64,000 bases of DNA from an uncultured Clostridia bacterium (lineage in GTDB: Bacteria > Bacillota > Clostridia > Oscillospirales > Ruminococcaceae). Shown here in pieces: positions 52,480 to 60,273 of the stretch. The notes under the pieces were generated by a model. The model was not told the origin of the DNA. It worked only from the letters and a program-made list of their open reading frames with translations, and did no database searches. Positions within the stretch are counted from its first letter, which is position 1. Each line of letters opens with the position of its first letter. The translations under genes were made by a program, and so were the position numbers. The stretch lies in the NCBI GenBank assembly GCA_947089135.1, contig CAMUJF010000013.1, positions 1-64,000 on the forward strand. Reading direction: 5' to 3'.

Positions 52480-53727
52480 TCAGCAGGCTGTATAGCTTTG
52501 CCCCGCAGCCGAAACGACCGCGCCTTCAAGTTCAAGGTCGGTCAGCAGCATAAGCATTTCGGAAATATCCATTCCGCACATTTCCGAAAGCTCGTCCGCT
52601 AAAAGCGGCTTACCCGCTTCTTTAAGCAGAGAGTATACCTTTGCTTCGTCTCCCTCAAGTGAGGAAGCGTCGTACTTTGGCGCGGAAATATCCGCTTCGG
52701 AGTTTTCGTAAATATTTTCATTTGCGTCCTCCACAAGAGGGTCTATACGCGAAGCCTGTTTATAAGCGTCCGAAGCGCTGCCGTCCGGGAAAGCCGCAGG
52801 CATCGCCGCCCCTGCGTTTATGTCCGTATTTGCTATTTTATGTCCGTAATTTTCGTAATATTCATATATGATGTCCCGAACACCGCAGAGACAGACCGCG
52901 CCGTCCCTTATAAGAGCGACGTTTCCGCCGTACCGCTTGTCGAACAGATCGTGTGGAGCAAGAGCGAAGATGTCCTTGCCCTGACTGAGCGCAAGATTTG
53001 CCGTAATAAGTGCGCCGCTTTTGACCGCCGCCTCCGAAACGACCGTGCCGAGAGACAGTCCCGAAAGTATCCTGTTTCTTGCGGGAAAAGAAGTTCTCGA
53101 TCCTCCCGCAAGCGGATAGTACTCCGAAATAAACAGACCGTTTCTCTCGATCTCGCTTCGATACTGAACGTTTTCCTTGGGGTAATCCCTGTCAAGACCG
53201 CAGCCGAGAACAGCTATCGTTCTTCCGCCGCACCTTGCCGCAGAGAGGTTTGCGGTAATATCAATACCCACCGCAAATCCGCTCACAACGGTTATCCCGA
53301 AACTGCAAAGCTCCCTAACCAGCGCGGCTGTGACCCTTACGCTGTAGTCTGAGGGCTTTCTCGTACCCACTACCGAAATACTGAAATCGCTTTCAAGACA
53401 GCTCATATCGCCGCGGCAGAACAGTACCGCAGAGGGATTATAGATAGTCCTGAGCCTTTCGGGGTACAGCTCATCGTCAAAGGTCATTATGTAAATATTG
53501 CGGCTTTCGCAGTACCCGATAAGCTCGTTAATCTGTTCCGCCGTCGTTCTTTCTGCGGATCTGCATTCGCTTTCGGATAGAAAATCCCTGCGCCTGTCCC
53601 TGTCCTCCAAAGCCGCTCTTGCCGCAGCGGCAGAACGGAAATTATCCATAATGTCCCATATCCTGATATTTCCGCAGCCGAGACAGTTTACTGTCCAAAG
53701 CCAGTCAAAAACATTTTGTCTGTCCAT
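52480..53727 (-). CDS. dprA: DNA processing protein DprA
   Basis: Loads RecA on incoming single-stranded DNA during transformation. 415 aa with the Rossmann-like domain SISVVGTRKPSDY near residue 118, SGFAVGID near 149 and ITANLAL near 245, and a C-terminal winged-helix of about 60 residues after a long acidic linker. It suggests competence capacity, though no com genes are here. The 184 bases between it and topA hold a small AGGAGA/TCTCCT hairpin and two TTTGATCA copies but no gene. Confidence 0.94.
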   Translation of the reverse strand: MDRQNVFDWLWTVNCLGCGNIRIWDIMDNFRSAAAARAALEDRDRRRDFLSESECRSAERTTAEQINELIGYCESRNIYIMTFDDELYPERLRTIYNPSAVLFCRGDMSCLESDFSISVVGTRKPSDYSVRVTAALVRELCSFGITVVSGFAVGIDITANLSAARCGGRTIAVLGCGLDRDYPKENVQYRSEIERNGLFISEYYPLAGGSRTSFPARNRILSGLSLGTVVSEAAVKSGALITANLALSQGKDIFALAPHDLFDKRYGGNVALIRDGAVCLCGVRDIIYEYYENYGHKIANTDINAGAAMPAAFPDGSASDAYKQASRIDPLVEDANENIYENSEADISAPKYDASSLEGDEAKVYSLLKEAGKPLLADELSEMCGMDISEMLMLLTDLELEGAVVSAAGQSYTAC

Positions 53728-53766
53728 CTGTTGCTCCGTCGCTCCTTTTGCATATAGTGAAACGCT

Positions 53767-54582
53767 CTAAGCGCGTTTTGTAAGCTCCCACATAATTATC
53801 CCCGCAGCCATAGCGGCGTTCAGGGAATTAACCGTTCCGTGCATTTTAACGGTAATTTTTTTACCGCACCTTTCAGATACCTCTTGCGGAAGACCGTTTC
53901 CCTCGTTGCCGATGAGAATTACCCCTCCGCGGGAAAAATCGCAGTCCGTCAGGGACTCCGCGTTTCCGTCCACAACAGCGGCAAAGGTGGGTACGCCCCT
54001 GTTTTCAAAAATCGGGAAAACATCGTCAAGTCCCGTCTCGGAAATATTCACTCGAAACAGACTGCCCATTGTTGAGCGTACTGTTTTAGGGTTGTAGAGA
54101 TCGCAGCATTCCGAAAGGAAAACCGCGTCCACGCCCATAGCGTCGGCGGTACGGATTATTGTACCCAGATTTCCCGGATCCTGTATTCTGTGGAGCAGGA
54201 TATATTTGCCCCCATTTTTAATTGTATCAGAAATCGGCTGTTTGTCAAGACCGTAACAAACAGCAAAAATTCCCTGAGAATTATCGGTGGAGGACATTTT
54301 ATCCCCGATACAGTCGGGAATAAGAAATATTTCCGTTCCGTCCCTGCCGACGGGAAAATCCAAAGCTTCGCGCTGAATGACCGTTTCGCCGCGTGAAATT
54401 TTTTCCATGCAGCTTTCGGTAACGAAAACAGAGTGAAGCTTTACATTCTCCGCAAGCGCGTCCGCAGCCAGACGCACCCCCTCAATGGTGAACATGCCGC
54501 TTTCACGGCGGCGCTTTTTGCTGTCCGCAAGATTTCTGTACAGCTTGATATTTTGATTTTCGGACGATGTGATACTGCGCAT
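53767..54582 (-). CDS. RNA methyltransferase, SpoU/TrmH family
   Basis: Transfers a methyl group from SAM to a ribose 2'-hydroxyl in rRNA or tRNA. 271 aa, complete: an N-terminal substrate-binding domain (1-100) and the knotted SPOUT domain with DPGNLGTIIRTADAMG near 135, LIGNEGNGL near 223 and GTVNSLNAAMAAGI near 249. It is the intact counterpart of the decayed gene at 15690. Exact target unknown. It precedes dprA by 39 bases. Confidence 0.93.
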   Translation of the reverse strand: MRSITSSENQNIKLYRNLADSKKRRRESGMFTIEGVRLAADALAENVKLHSVFVTESCMEKISRGETVIQREALDFPVGRDGTEIFLIPDCIGDKMSSTDNSQGIFAVCYGLDKQPISDTIKNGGKYILLHRIQDPGNLGTIIRTADAMGVDAVFLSECCDLYNPKTVRSTMGSLFRVNISETGLDDVFPIFENRGVPTFAAVVDGNAESLTDCDFSRGGVILIGNEGNGLPQEVSERCGKKITVKMHGTVNSLNAAMAAGIIMWELTKRA

Positions 54583-54703
54583 AGCAACCTCCGCAAACTT
54601 TCTGAACTTTACAGCAATTATTTCTGACAGTCAACATACCTGCCGAGCTTGTCCGCATCATTTTCTCTTGCCGTTTGTCTCATATTCTCCTTGCTTATAT
54701 TAG

Positions 54704-54737
54704 CGCAAAAAGTCAGAAGCAAAAATCGCTTCTGACC
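54704..54737 (-). terminator. Terminator of the infC-rpmI-rplT operon
   Basis: Stem GTCAGAAGC/GCTTCTGAC, followed on the minus strand by TTTTTGCG. It lies 12 bases after the rplT stop. Confidence 0.88.
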
Positions 54738-54748
54738 TTTGAACACTT

Positions 54749-55105
54749 TTAGTTGAGCGCAGCCTTAGCCTTTTCGGTAAGAGCCGTAAATCCTGCCGCG
54801 TCGTTGATAGCGATCTCGGACAGCATTTTTCTGTTGAGAGTCACGCCCGCCTTTTTAAGACCGTTCATGAATGTGGAATAGTTCATGCCGTTCATCTTGC
54901 ATGCAGCGGAAATTCTTGTGATCCAGAGCTTTCTGAAATCACGCTTCTTGAGGCGTCTGCCGATGTAAGCGTAATTTCCGGATTTCATAACGGCTTCCTT
55001 AGCCATCTTGAAATGCTTGCTCTTTGCGCCCCAGTAACCTTTAGCAAGCTTTAACGTTTTATTTCTTCTCTTGCGAGTAGCCATTGCTCCCTTAACACGA
55101 GCCAT
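54749..55105 (-). CDS. rplT: 50S ribosomal protein L20
   Basis: 118 aa, full length. Binds 23S rRNA early in assembly and, in Firmicutes, can also bind the infC leader to repress its own operon. The typical start ARVKGAMATRKRRNKTLKLAKGY (in parts) and WITRISAACK are present. It is the last gene of infC-rpmI-rplT. Confidence 0.98.
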   Translation of the reverse strand: MARVKGAMATRKRRNKTLKLAKGYWGAKSKHFKMAKEAVMKSGNYAYIGRRLKKRDFRKLWITRISAACKMNGMNYSTFMNGLKKAGVTLNRKMLSEIAINDAAGFTALTEKAKAALN

Positions 55106-55152
55106 AATCTTTTACCTCCGTTTAGTTAGTTTGTTTTTAACCTTAGCTCTTC

Positions 55153-55350
55153 TTATTTATAAGGAATAAGCTGCTTTATGGTCGCTGTGTTGGCAGAGCC
55201 TGTGTAACCTGCCGCTCTGTTGATCCTCTTGCGCTTTGTGGCTTTCTGAGTGAGCCTGTGGCGTCTGTTGGTCTTCTGGTACTTTACCATACCGTTCTTG
55301 GTGAGCTTAAAACGTTTTTTAGCGCCCGAATGTGTCTTCTGCTTTGGCAT
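55153..55350 (-). CDS. rpmI: 50S ribosomal protein L35
   Basis: 65 aa, basic, starting MPKQKTHSGAKKRFKLT, with the RRHRLTQKATKRKR segment. A small protein of the large subunit, between infC and rplT, with the usual spacing and an AAAGGAGG site. Confidence 0.98.
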   Translation of the reverse strand: MPKQKTHSGAKKRFKLTKNGMVKYQKTNRRHRLTQKATKRKRINRAAGYTGSANTATIKQLIPYK

Positions 55351-55394
55351 AATATATCCTCCTTTGATTTAGACAGAAAAACTGTCTCAGACAT

Positions 55395-55922
55395 TTATTT
55401 TGAAGCCTTAGGGGAAACGAACATCACAAGAGCGCGTCCCTCCATTTTGCCCGGCTTTTCAACTGTACCCGCCTCGGCGCACGCCTCCTTAAACTTTTCA
55501 AGAAGCTCCTCACCGAGATGAGGGTGTGCTATAGCGCGCTTTTTGAAACGCACCGATACCTTCAGCTTATCTCCCGCCTTCAGGAATTTTATAGCCTGAT
55601 TGACCTTAGTGTTGAAGTCGTTGGTGTCGATAGTGGAAAACATTCTGATCTCCTTGATCTCGACGATCTTCTGATTTTTTCTGGCTTCCTTTTCCCGCTT
55701 GCTCTGCTCGAAAACGTACTTCCCGTAATCCATGATCTTACATACGGGAGGCGTTGCCTGCGGAGCTATCTTTACCAGATCGAGCTCCTTTTCCTCCGCA
55801 AGCTTGAGCGCGTCCTTTGAGGACATAACTCCAAGCTGAGAACCGTCGCTGCCGATCAGTCTGACTTCCTTATCCCTGATTTCCTCGTTGATCTGAACGT
55901 CTTTGCTGTTGCTGCCTATGAT
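55395..55922 (-). CDS. infC: Translation initiation factor IF-3
   Basis: About 175 aa. Keeps the ribosomal subunits apart and checks the start codon. N domain (VQINEEIRDKEVRLIG), linker, and C domain (IKEIRMFSTIDTNDFNTK, in parts, and the VSVRFKKR segment). There is no ATG near the conserved start. A GTG at 55926-55928 overlaps the AGGGGG ribosome site, whereas ATC (55920-55922) and ATA (55917-55919) lie 5 and 8 bases after it. infC is known to use AUU/AUC/AUA starts for autoregulation, so I place the start at ATC; GTG would add two residues. Confidence 0.93.
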   Translation of the reverse strand: MIGSNSKDVQINEEIRDKEVRLIGSDGSQLGVMSSKDALKLAEEKELDLVKIAPQATPPVCKIMDYGKYVFEQSKREKEARKNQKIVEIKEIRMFSTIDTNDFNTKVNQAIKFLKAGDKLKVSVRFKKRAIAHPHLGEELLEKFKEACAEAGTVEKPGKMEGRALVMFVSPKASK

Positions 55923-55933
55923 AAGCACCCCCT

Positions 55934-55968
55934 GTTAGAGATTAGAAATTAGAGGCCGTAGATTAGAA
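55934..55968. repeat. 7-bp tandem repeat in the infC leader
   Basis: Five 7-base units on the plus strand: GTTAGAG, ATTAGAA, ATTAGAG, GCCGTAG, ATTAGAA. The unit length is the same as the array at 47824-47858. Confidence 0.75.
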
Positions 55969-56000
55969 ATTCACGCCGAATACATCTCCCGTACCCCATA

Positions 56001-56037
56001 TAATAAAAATGAGCGGAAACAGAACTGCTCCGCTCAT
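56001..56037 (-). terminator. Attenuator terminator in the infC leader
   Basis: 8-bp stem ATGAGCGG/CCGCTCAT with a 13-base loop and a following minus-strand TTTTTATTATA. Located 80-115 bases before infC, so full read-through needs control. Confidence 0.75.
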
Positions 56038-56195
56038 ACGAAAAATCATAACCAAACCGCACGCCTACTAAAACGGCGCGCCGCCGAAAATTCGCATATT
56101 GACCTCTGCGCGCTCTATAACTTTGCGGCAGGGTGAGAACGGAAAAATGTTCTGCTTTATTTACTGTACGGCGCTTACAAAACACCGACTTTAAT

Positions 56196-56224
56196 ATTAT
56201 ATCCCATTCGGAACATTTTGTCAA
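56196..56224 (-). promoter_or_regulatory. Promoter of infC-rpmI-rplT
   Basis: Minus strand TTGACA (56219-56224), 17-base spacer, TATAAT (56196-56201), both exact consensus. Confidence 0.93.
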
Positions 56225-56250
56225 GCATTTTTAAAAATTTTTCAGAAAAT

Positions 56251-56694
56251 TTATTCTTCGGTATTTTCTCCGTCCTCAGGTACGTCCGCTCCGGGAACGG
56301 AATTATTTTTCAGCTTTGTCTGGTAGGACTCGTTGTCAAACCATTCGTCCAGAACGTCAACGGATACCGAATATCCCTCGTCGGTTTTTATGTATTCTTT
56401 TATATCACCGGAGGTTATCAGTGAAACAACCTTTTCCGGGGAAATATTAAGATACGCGCTCGCTTCTGTCTCGTTAAGATATTTCTTCTGCGTCATACCC
56501 ATACTGTCGGGAACCGAAAACGTGCTGGCGGCGGCAAAGCTCTTTTCCTCGATCGTTTTGCCGAGTTTCTTAATGTTTCCGCCGATACTGAATCCCGCTA
56601 CAAGCATACATATTCCAAGAAATACCAGACCTATAAAAGTTGCATTGATTCCGCCCGATCTTTTCGCGGGTCGCTGTGCCGATTGATTTGCCAT
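56251..56694 (-). CDS. Single-pass membrane protein with a helix-turn-helix (excisionase-like) domain
   Basis: 147 aa. A basic N-terminus (QRPAKRSGG) is followed by a membrane helix (about 19-40), a linker, then a domain of about residues 70-118 (KKYLNETEASAYLNISPEKV and EGYSVSVDVLDEWF) that resembles the MerR/excisionase-type HTH_17 fold. An acidic tail ends the protein. By the positive-inside rule the HTH part could be outside the cell, which would be odd for a DNA binder. It follows addA by 21 bases. Confidence 0.75.
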   Translation of the reverse strand: MANQSAQRPAKRSGGINATFIGLVFLGICMLVAGFSIGGNIKKLGKTIEEKSFAAASTFSVPDSMGMTQKKYLNETEASAYLNISPEKVVSLITSGDIKEYIKTDEGYSVSVDVLDEWFDNESYQTKLKNNSVPGADVPEDGENTEE

Positions 56695-56715
56695 CGGAAA
56701 TCCTCCTTAACGTCT

Positions 56716-59700
56716 TTAAATTATCTTTATTGCCCGTCCCAGAGCAAAGGAATACAAATAAGCCTCTCTGACCCGCTTGCCGAATATCCTGCCGAGAGCA
56801 GCCGCGTACAGCCTGATTTGCAGATCGTATCTGTCCGCAAGAGTTTTTTCACCCGCGCCACGGTCGGTCTTGTAGTCTATCAGGACTATCTCTCCGTCCT
56901 CCTCAAACATACAGTCTGCAATACCTTGCAGCATACTATTATCATTATACTCCATAAGTCTGTCATCGTCAAGAGCAGCGTCGGATTTTTTGATCAAAAA
57001 CTTCTGTTCCCGTCGGATATTGTCGGATTTTTTTATTCTTGCGTACAGCTCCGAAGCAAAGAAACAGCTTATCTGCTCAATATTCAGCGACCTGCTCTCA
57101 TCGGGACTCAGCAAGCCGTACTCCGCAAGCCTTTCTGCTTCGGCAGCGGGATCGGCTTCGGCGGCGGCAAAATCCGCATACTGCATAAAGGTGTGCATAG
57201 CCGTACCCTTTTCCGCGGCGGTAAGTCCCCCAGCCTCGGCAAATTCGGGACGGCGCAGATAGAGTCTGTCCGCGTCCCCGCTTTTGGCTATCTCCGTTAC
57301 CGTTATCTTTGCGGACTTGTCCGTCAGACCGCTGTCACGGCTGAAAGCAAAGATATCAAGCAAACGCCTTACCTTGTCCTCATCGGGAAGAACGTTTACA
57401 TCCGTTTCTGTTTCGGGAATATTTTCTTCCGTACCGTCAGCCTTGCAGACCCTTACCGCAGCAGCCGTTTCTTTTATCGGAACAAACTCGCCGTCCCTGA
57501 ACCATTCTCCGTCCTGGTGAACAAGCATCGCCATCACAATCCAATCAAGCATTGACCTTGCCCCTGCCGACACCGCGGGAGTTACGCCGCCCTCAGTGAT
57601 TATCTCCGAACGGACGGAAGCTATCTCGCTTCTCACCCTTTTACTGTCGGAAACTGTTATGAAAAGTCTTTCCCGCGCCCTTGTCAGCGCAACGTACAGA
57701 AGCCGCAGCTCTTCGCTTTTAAGGCTCGATCTCCCAAGACCTTTGAGTACCGTCTGCGGAAAGGAATCGTACAGCTTCAGCTTCTCTCTGTCCTGTATCT
57801 TAAAGCCTATACCGTGGTCGGCGTTTATCTGTATCCTGCGTTTTAAGTCCTCCTCGTTGAAATGTCCCGAAGAACCGCACAGGAACACAAACGGATACTC
57901 CAGACCCTTTGATTTGTGTATCGTCTTGACAGATACCACGTCCTCCGCCGCAGATACCGCCGAAGCGCGTTTAAGGTCGCCTCCGCGGCGGATTATCATA
58001 TTCAGGTACCTGACGAAGCCCGACAGACCGCCTCCCGAATTTTTCTCATAGCTTTCCGCAACGTCAAGAAGCAGACGGAGATTAGCACGTTTGCGGCTGC
58101 CGTCCTTATAGACCTGCACCGCCGACAGGAAATCCGTACTGTCGTAAATAGTCCTGATAAATCTTTCCAGAGTCTGGGACGCGGCGCAGTACCTGAGTTT
58201 GTTAAACATAGCCATAAATTTTTCAAGCTTTCCGTACAGCGGCATACCCTTTTCAATTTCCGTGCCGCCCTCCAGTACAAGCTTCACCGTGCGGAAATAC
58301 CGCTCCTCGTCAGCGCCCTTTACGGCGGCGAGCATTGCCATGTCCTCAGCCGTAAGCATAAACATGGGGGACATCAGCGCCGCCGCCAGCGGAACGTTCT
58401 GCATGGGATTGTCGACCACCGCCAGCATACTTGTCAGCACCGATATCTCGCGGGATTCAAGATAGCCCGCGGGTTCTTCCGCATATGCCTTTATGCCCGC
58501 CGCCTCAAGCTCCGCAACGTAGGTCTCCGCCTGCTTGTTATTGCGGAGAAGTATGCAGAAATCGCTTGGACGGCATGGCCTTTCCACTCCCTTGTCAAAC
58601 ACCGTTTCGGTACTCATCAGACGCTTTATTTTTGCGGCGGCGGCGCGTGCCTCGGCGTTTCCGTCCGAATCGTCACAGTCGGGAACTATCAGAATTTCCG
58701 TTGTCCTGTCCCCGTCGGGATAATCAAGTCCCCTCACAAGAGCCTCGGAATCGGTGTAATCTATCTCTCCCGCGGCTTTGCTCATCACGCAGCCGAAAAC
58801 ATAGTTCACAAAGTCAATGACCGCGCCGCTGCTTCGGAAATTTCTGTTCAGAAGTATAGCCGCGTTAGTACCGGAAAAGTCAGTACCCGTATAGCTTTCG
58901 GAGACTTCAAGGGCGTTTGTGAACAGCTTCGGGTTAGCCTGACGGAAGCTGTAAATGGACTGCTTAACGTCCCCCACGGCGAACAGATTCGTACCTCCAC
59001 GCTCCGCAGTTCCGCCCTTTGACAGCAGCTTGAAGATCAGGTCCTGATTGTTGTTAGCGTCCTGAAACTCGTCTATCATTATCATGCCGTAGTAGTCGGA
59101 AAGCTCTTTTGCAAGCTTCGTGCCAACGATAGAGCCGTCCTCGTTTTTCTCCGCAAGGAGCCGTATGGCAAGCTGTTCCGCGTCGGAAAATCCCAACGCG
59201 TTCTTTTCGGCTTTGAGCCTGTCAAGCTCCGCGCCGAACATAAATATCACGCCGTTCAGACCTTCCAGTATTTCCGCGTGCACCCTGTAATCGTCAGAAA
59301 TTTCCTCCATGCGGAATATTCCTCCGCCGACCTTGTCAAGCTCCTTTTTGTACCTGTTCCGTATCTCCTTTATGCGCTCCGCCGTTTCCTTTTCGGCATC
59401 GCCCATATTCCTCGGAAAGCTTATCCGCGTTTTAGGCTGAGGAAGCTGCACTACCCTTTCGTCCCAATCAAGACCGTCGCTTTGCAGATTTTTCATCATA
59501 AGCTTTGTTCTGTCGGTCTCGGCTGCAATCGCGTCGGAAACCTTTCCGCAAAGCTCAAAGTAAAGCTTTCCCGCATACTCCGCCTGCCTCAGCAAGCGGC
59601 TGTAGACCTCGCCGAGACTGTCAAGAAAAAGCTTCGCCAGCGGATCGGCGTTCGGCTCAAAGCCTTTTTTGTACCTGTCCGCCGTGTTTTTCAGCCAATC

Positions 59701-60273
59701 CCCGTAAAAGGGTATGGACATCAAAAATTCATAAAGCTTCAGCACCGCCGCTTCAAGCTCCTCGTCGCCGCGCCGCGAACCGCTGAAAAATCCCGCCAGA
59801 CGTTCCGTCTCTTCGGGACTTTCACCGTAAAGCTTTTCAAAAACATTCTCCATAGCCCTGCGTTTCAGCAGCATTTCCTCGGTATCGTCCAGTATGCGGA
59901 AACCTGCGGAAACGTCCAGAGACTGAATATTCTCGCGAATCAGGTCGAAGCAGAACGAGTGTATTGTGGATATTTTCGCCGTCCGAAGCAGAGATTGCTG
60001 ACGGCAAAGCCACAGGTTGCCCGGCTCCCGCGCTATTTTCTCGGACAAAGCCGCCGAAAGCCGCTGCTTCATCTGTTCGGCCGCGTCGTTGGTAAAGGTC
60101 ACCACCACAAGCCTGTCCGCGGGAATTTTGTTTTCCGTGTCGGAAAGTATCCCCAAAAGCCTTTCCACAAGCACCGAGGTCTTTCCGCTTCCCGCCGCCG
60201 CGGAGACGATAACTCCCGTGCCGCGTGCGGTAATGGCGTCAAGCTGTTCTTTTGTCCACATTGATTTGCTCAC
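56716..60273 (-). CDS. addA: ATP-dependent helicase/nuclease subunit A
   Basis: UvrD-type helicase with nuclease, part of the AddAB complex that processes double-strand breaks for RecA, the Firmicutes counterpart of RecBCD. 1185 aa: Walker A SAAAGSGKTSVLVERLL near residue 26, MIDEFQDANNNQD near 398, helicase motifs (VKTIHKSKGLEYPFVF), and the C-terminal nuclease motif LIDYKTDRG near 1137. Its ATG overlaps the addB stop by 4 bases. Confidence 0.96.
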   Translation of the reverse strand: MSKSMWTKEQLDAITARGTGVIVSAAAGSGKTSVLVERLLGILSDTENKIPADRLVVVTFTNDAAEQMKQRLSAALSEKIAREPGNLWLCRQQSLLRTAKISTIHSFCFDLIRENIQSLDVSAGFRILDDTEEMLLKRRAMENVFEKLYGESPEETERLAGFFSGSRRGDEELEAAVLKLYEFLMSIPFYGDWLKNTADRYKKGFEPNADPLAKLFLDSLGEVYSRLLRQAEYAGKLYFELCGKVSDAIAAETDRTKLMMKNLQSDGLDWDERVVQLPQPKTRISFPRNMGDAEKETAERIKEIRNRYKKELDKVGGGIFRMEEISDDYRVHAEILEGLNGVIFMFGAELDRLKAEKNALGFSDAEQLAIRLLAEKNEDGSIVGTKLAKELSDYYGMIMIDEFQDANNNQDLIFKLLSKGGTAERGGTNLFAVGDVKQSIYSFRQANPKLFTNALEVSESYTGTDFSGTNAAILLNRNFRSSGAVIDFVNYVFGCVMSKAAGEIDYTDSEALVRGLDYPDGDRTTEILIVPDCDDSDGNAEARAAAAKIKRLMSTETVFDKGVERPCRPSDFCILLRNNKQAETYVAELEAAGIKAYAEEPAGYLESREISVLTSMLAVVDNPMQNVPLAAALMSPMFMLTAEDMAMLAAVKGADEERYFRTVKLVLEGGTEIEKGMPLYGKLEKFMAMFNKLRYCAASQTLERFIRTIYDSTDFLSAVQVYKDGSRKRANLRLLLDVAESYEKNSGGGLSGFVRYLNMIIRRGGDLKRASAVSAAEDVVSVKTIHKSKGLEYPFVFLCGSSGHFNEEDLKRRIQINADHGIGFKIQDREKLKLYDSFPQTVLKGLGRSSLKSEELRLLYVALTRARERLFITVSDSKRVRSEIASVRSEIITEGGVTPAVSAGARSMLDWIVMAMLVHQDGEWFRDGEFVPIKETAAAVRVCKADGTEENIPETETDVNVLPDEDKVRRLLDIFAFSRDSGLTDKSAKITVTEIAKSGDADRLYLRRPEFAEAGGLTAAEKGTAMHTFMQYADFAAAEADPAAEAERLAEYGLLSPDESRSLNIEQISCFFASELYARIKKSDNIRREQKFLIKKSDAALDDDRLMEYNDNSMLQGIADCMFEEDGEIVLIDYKTDRGAGEKTLADRYDLQIRLYAAALGRIFGKRVREAYLYSFALGRAIKII

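Larger units (their letters stand above)
55923..56189 (-). promoter_or_regulatory. infC leader with attenuator (L20-leader-like)
   Basis: About 265 untranslated bases between promoter and infC. A terminator hairpin ATGAGCGG/CCGCTCAT (56009-56037), followed on the minus strand by TTTTTATT, lies in the leader, as in Firmicutes L20-controlled leaders. Other GC-rich complementary parts (GGCGGCGCGCC, GCACACGCC-type) could form an antiterminator. The 7-bp array at 55934-55968 lies between the hairpin and the ribosome site. Confidence 0.7.

Noticed and set aside
55949..56224. 91-aa frame in the infC leader
   Set aside because: Begins at the promoter -35 and spans the attenuator; it is leader RNA.
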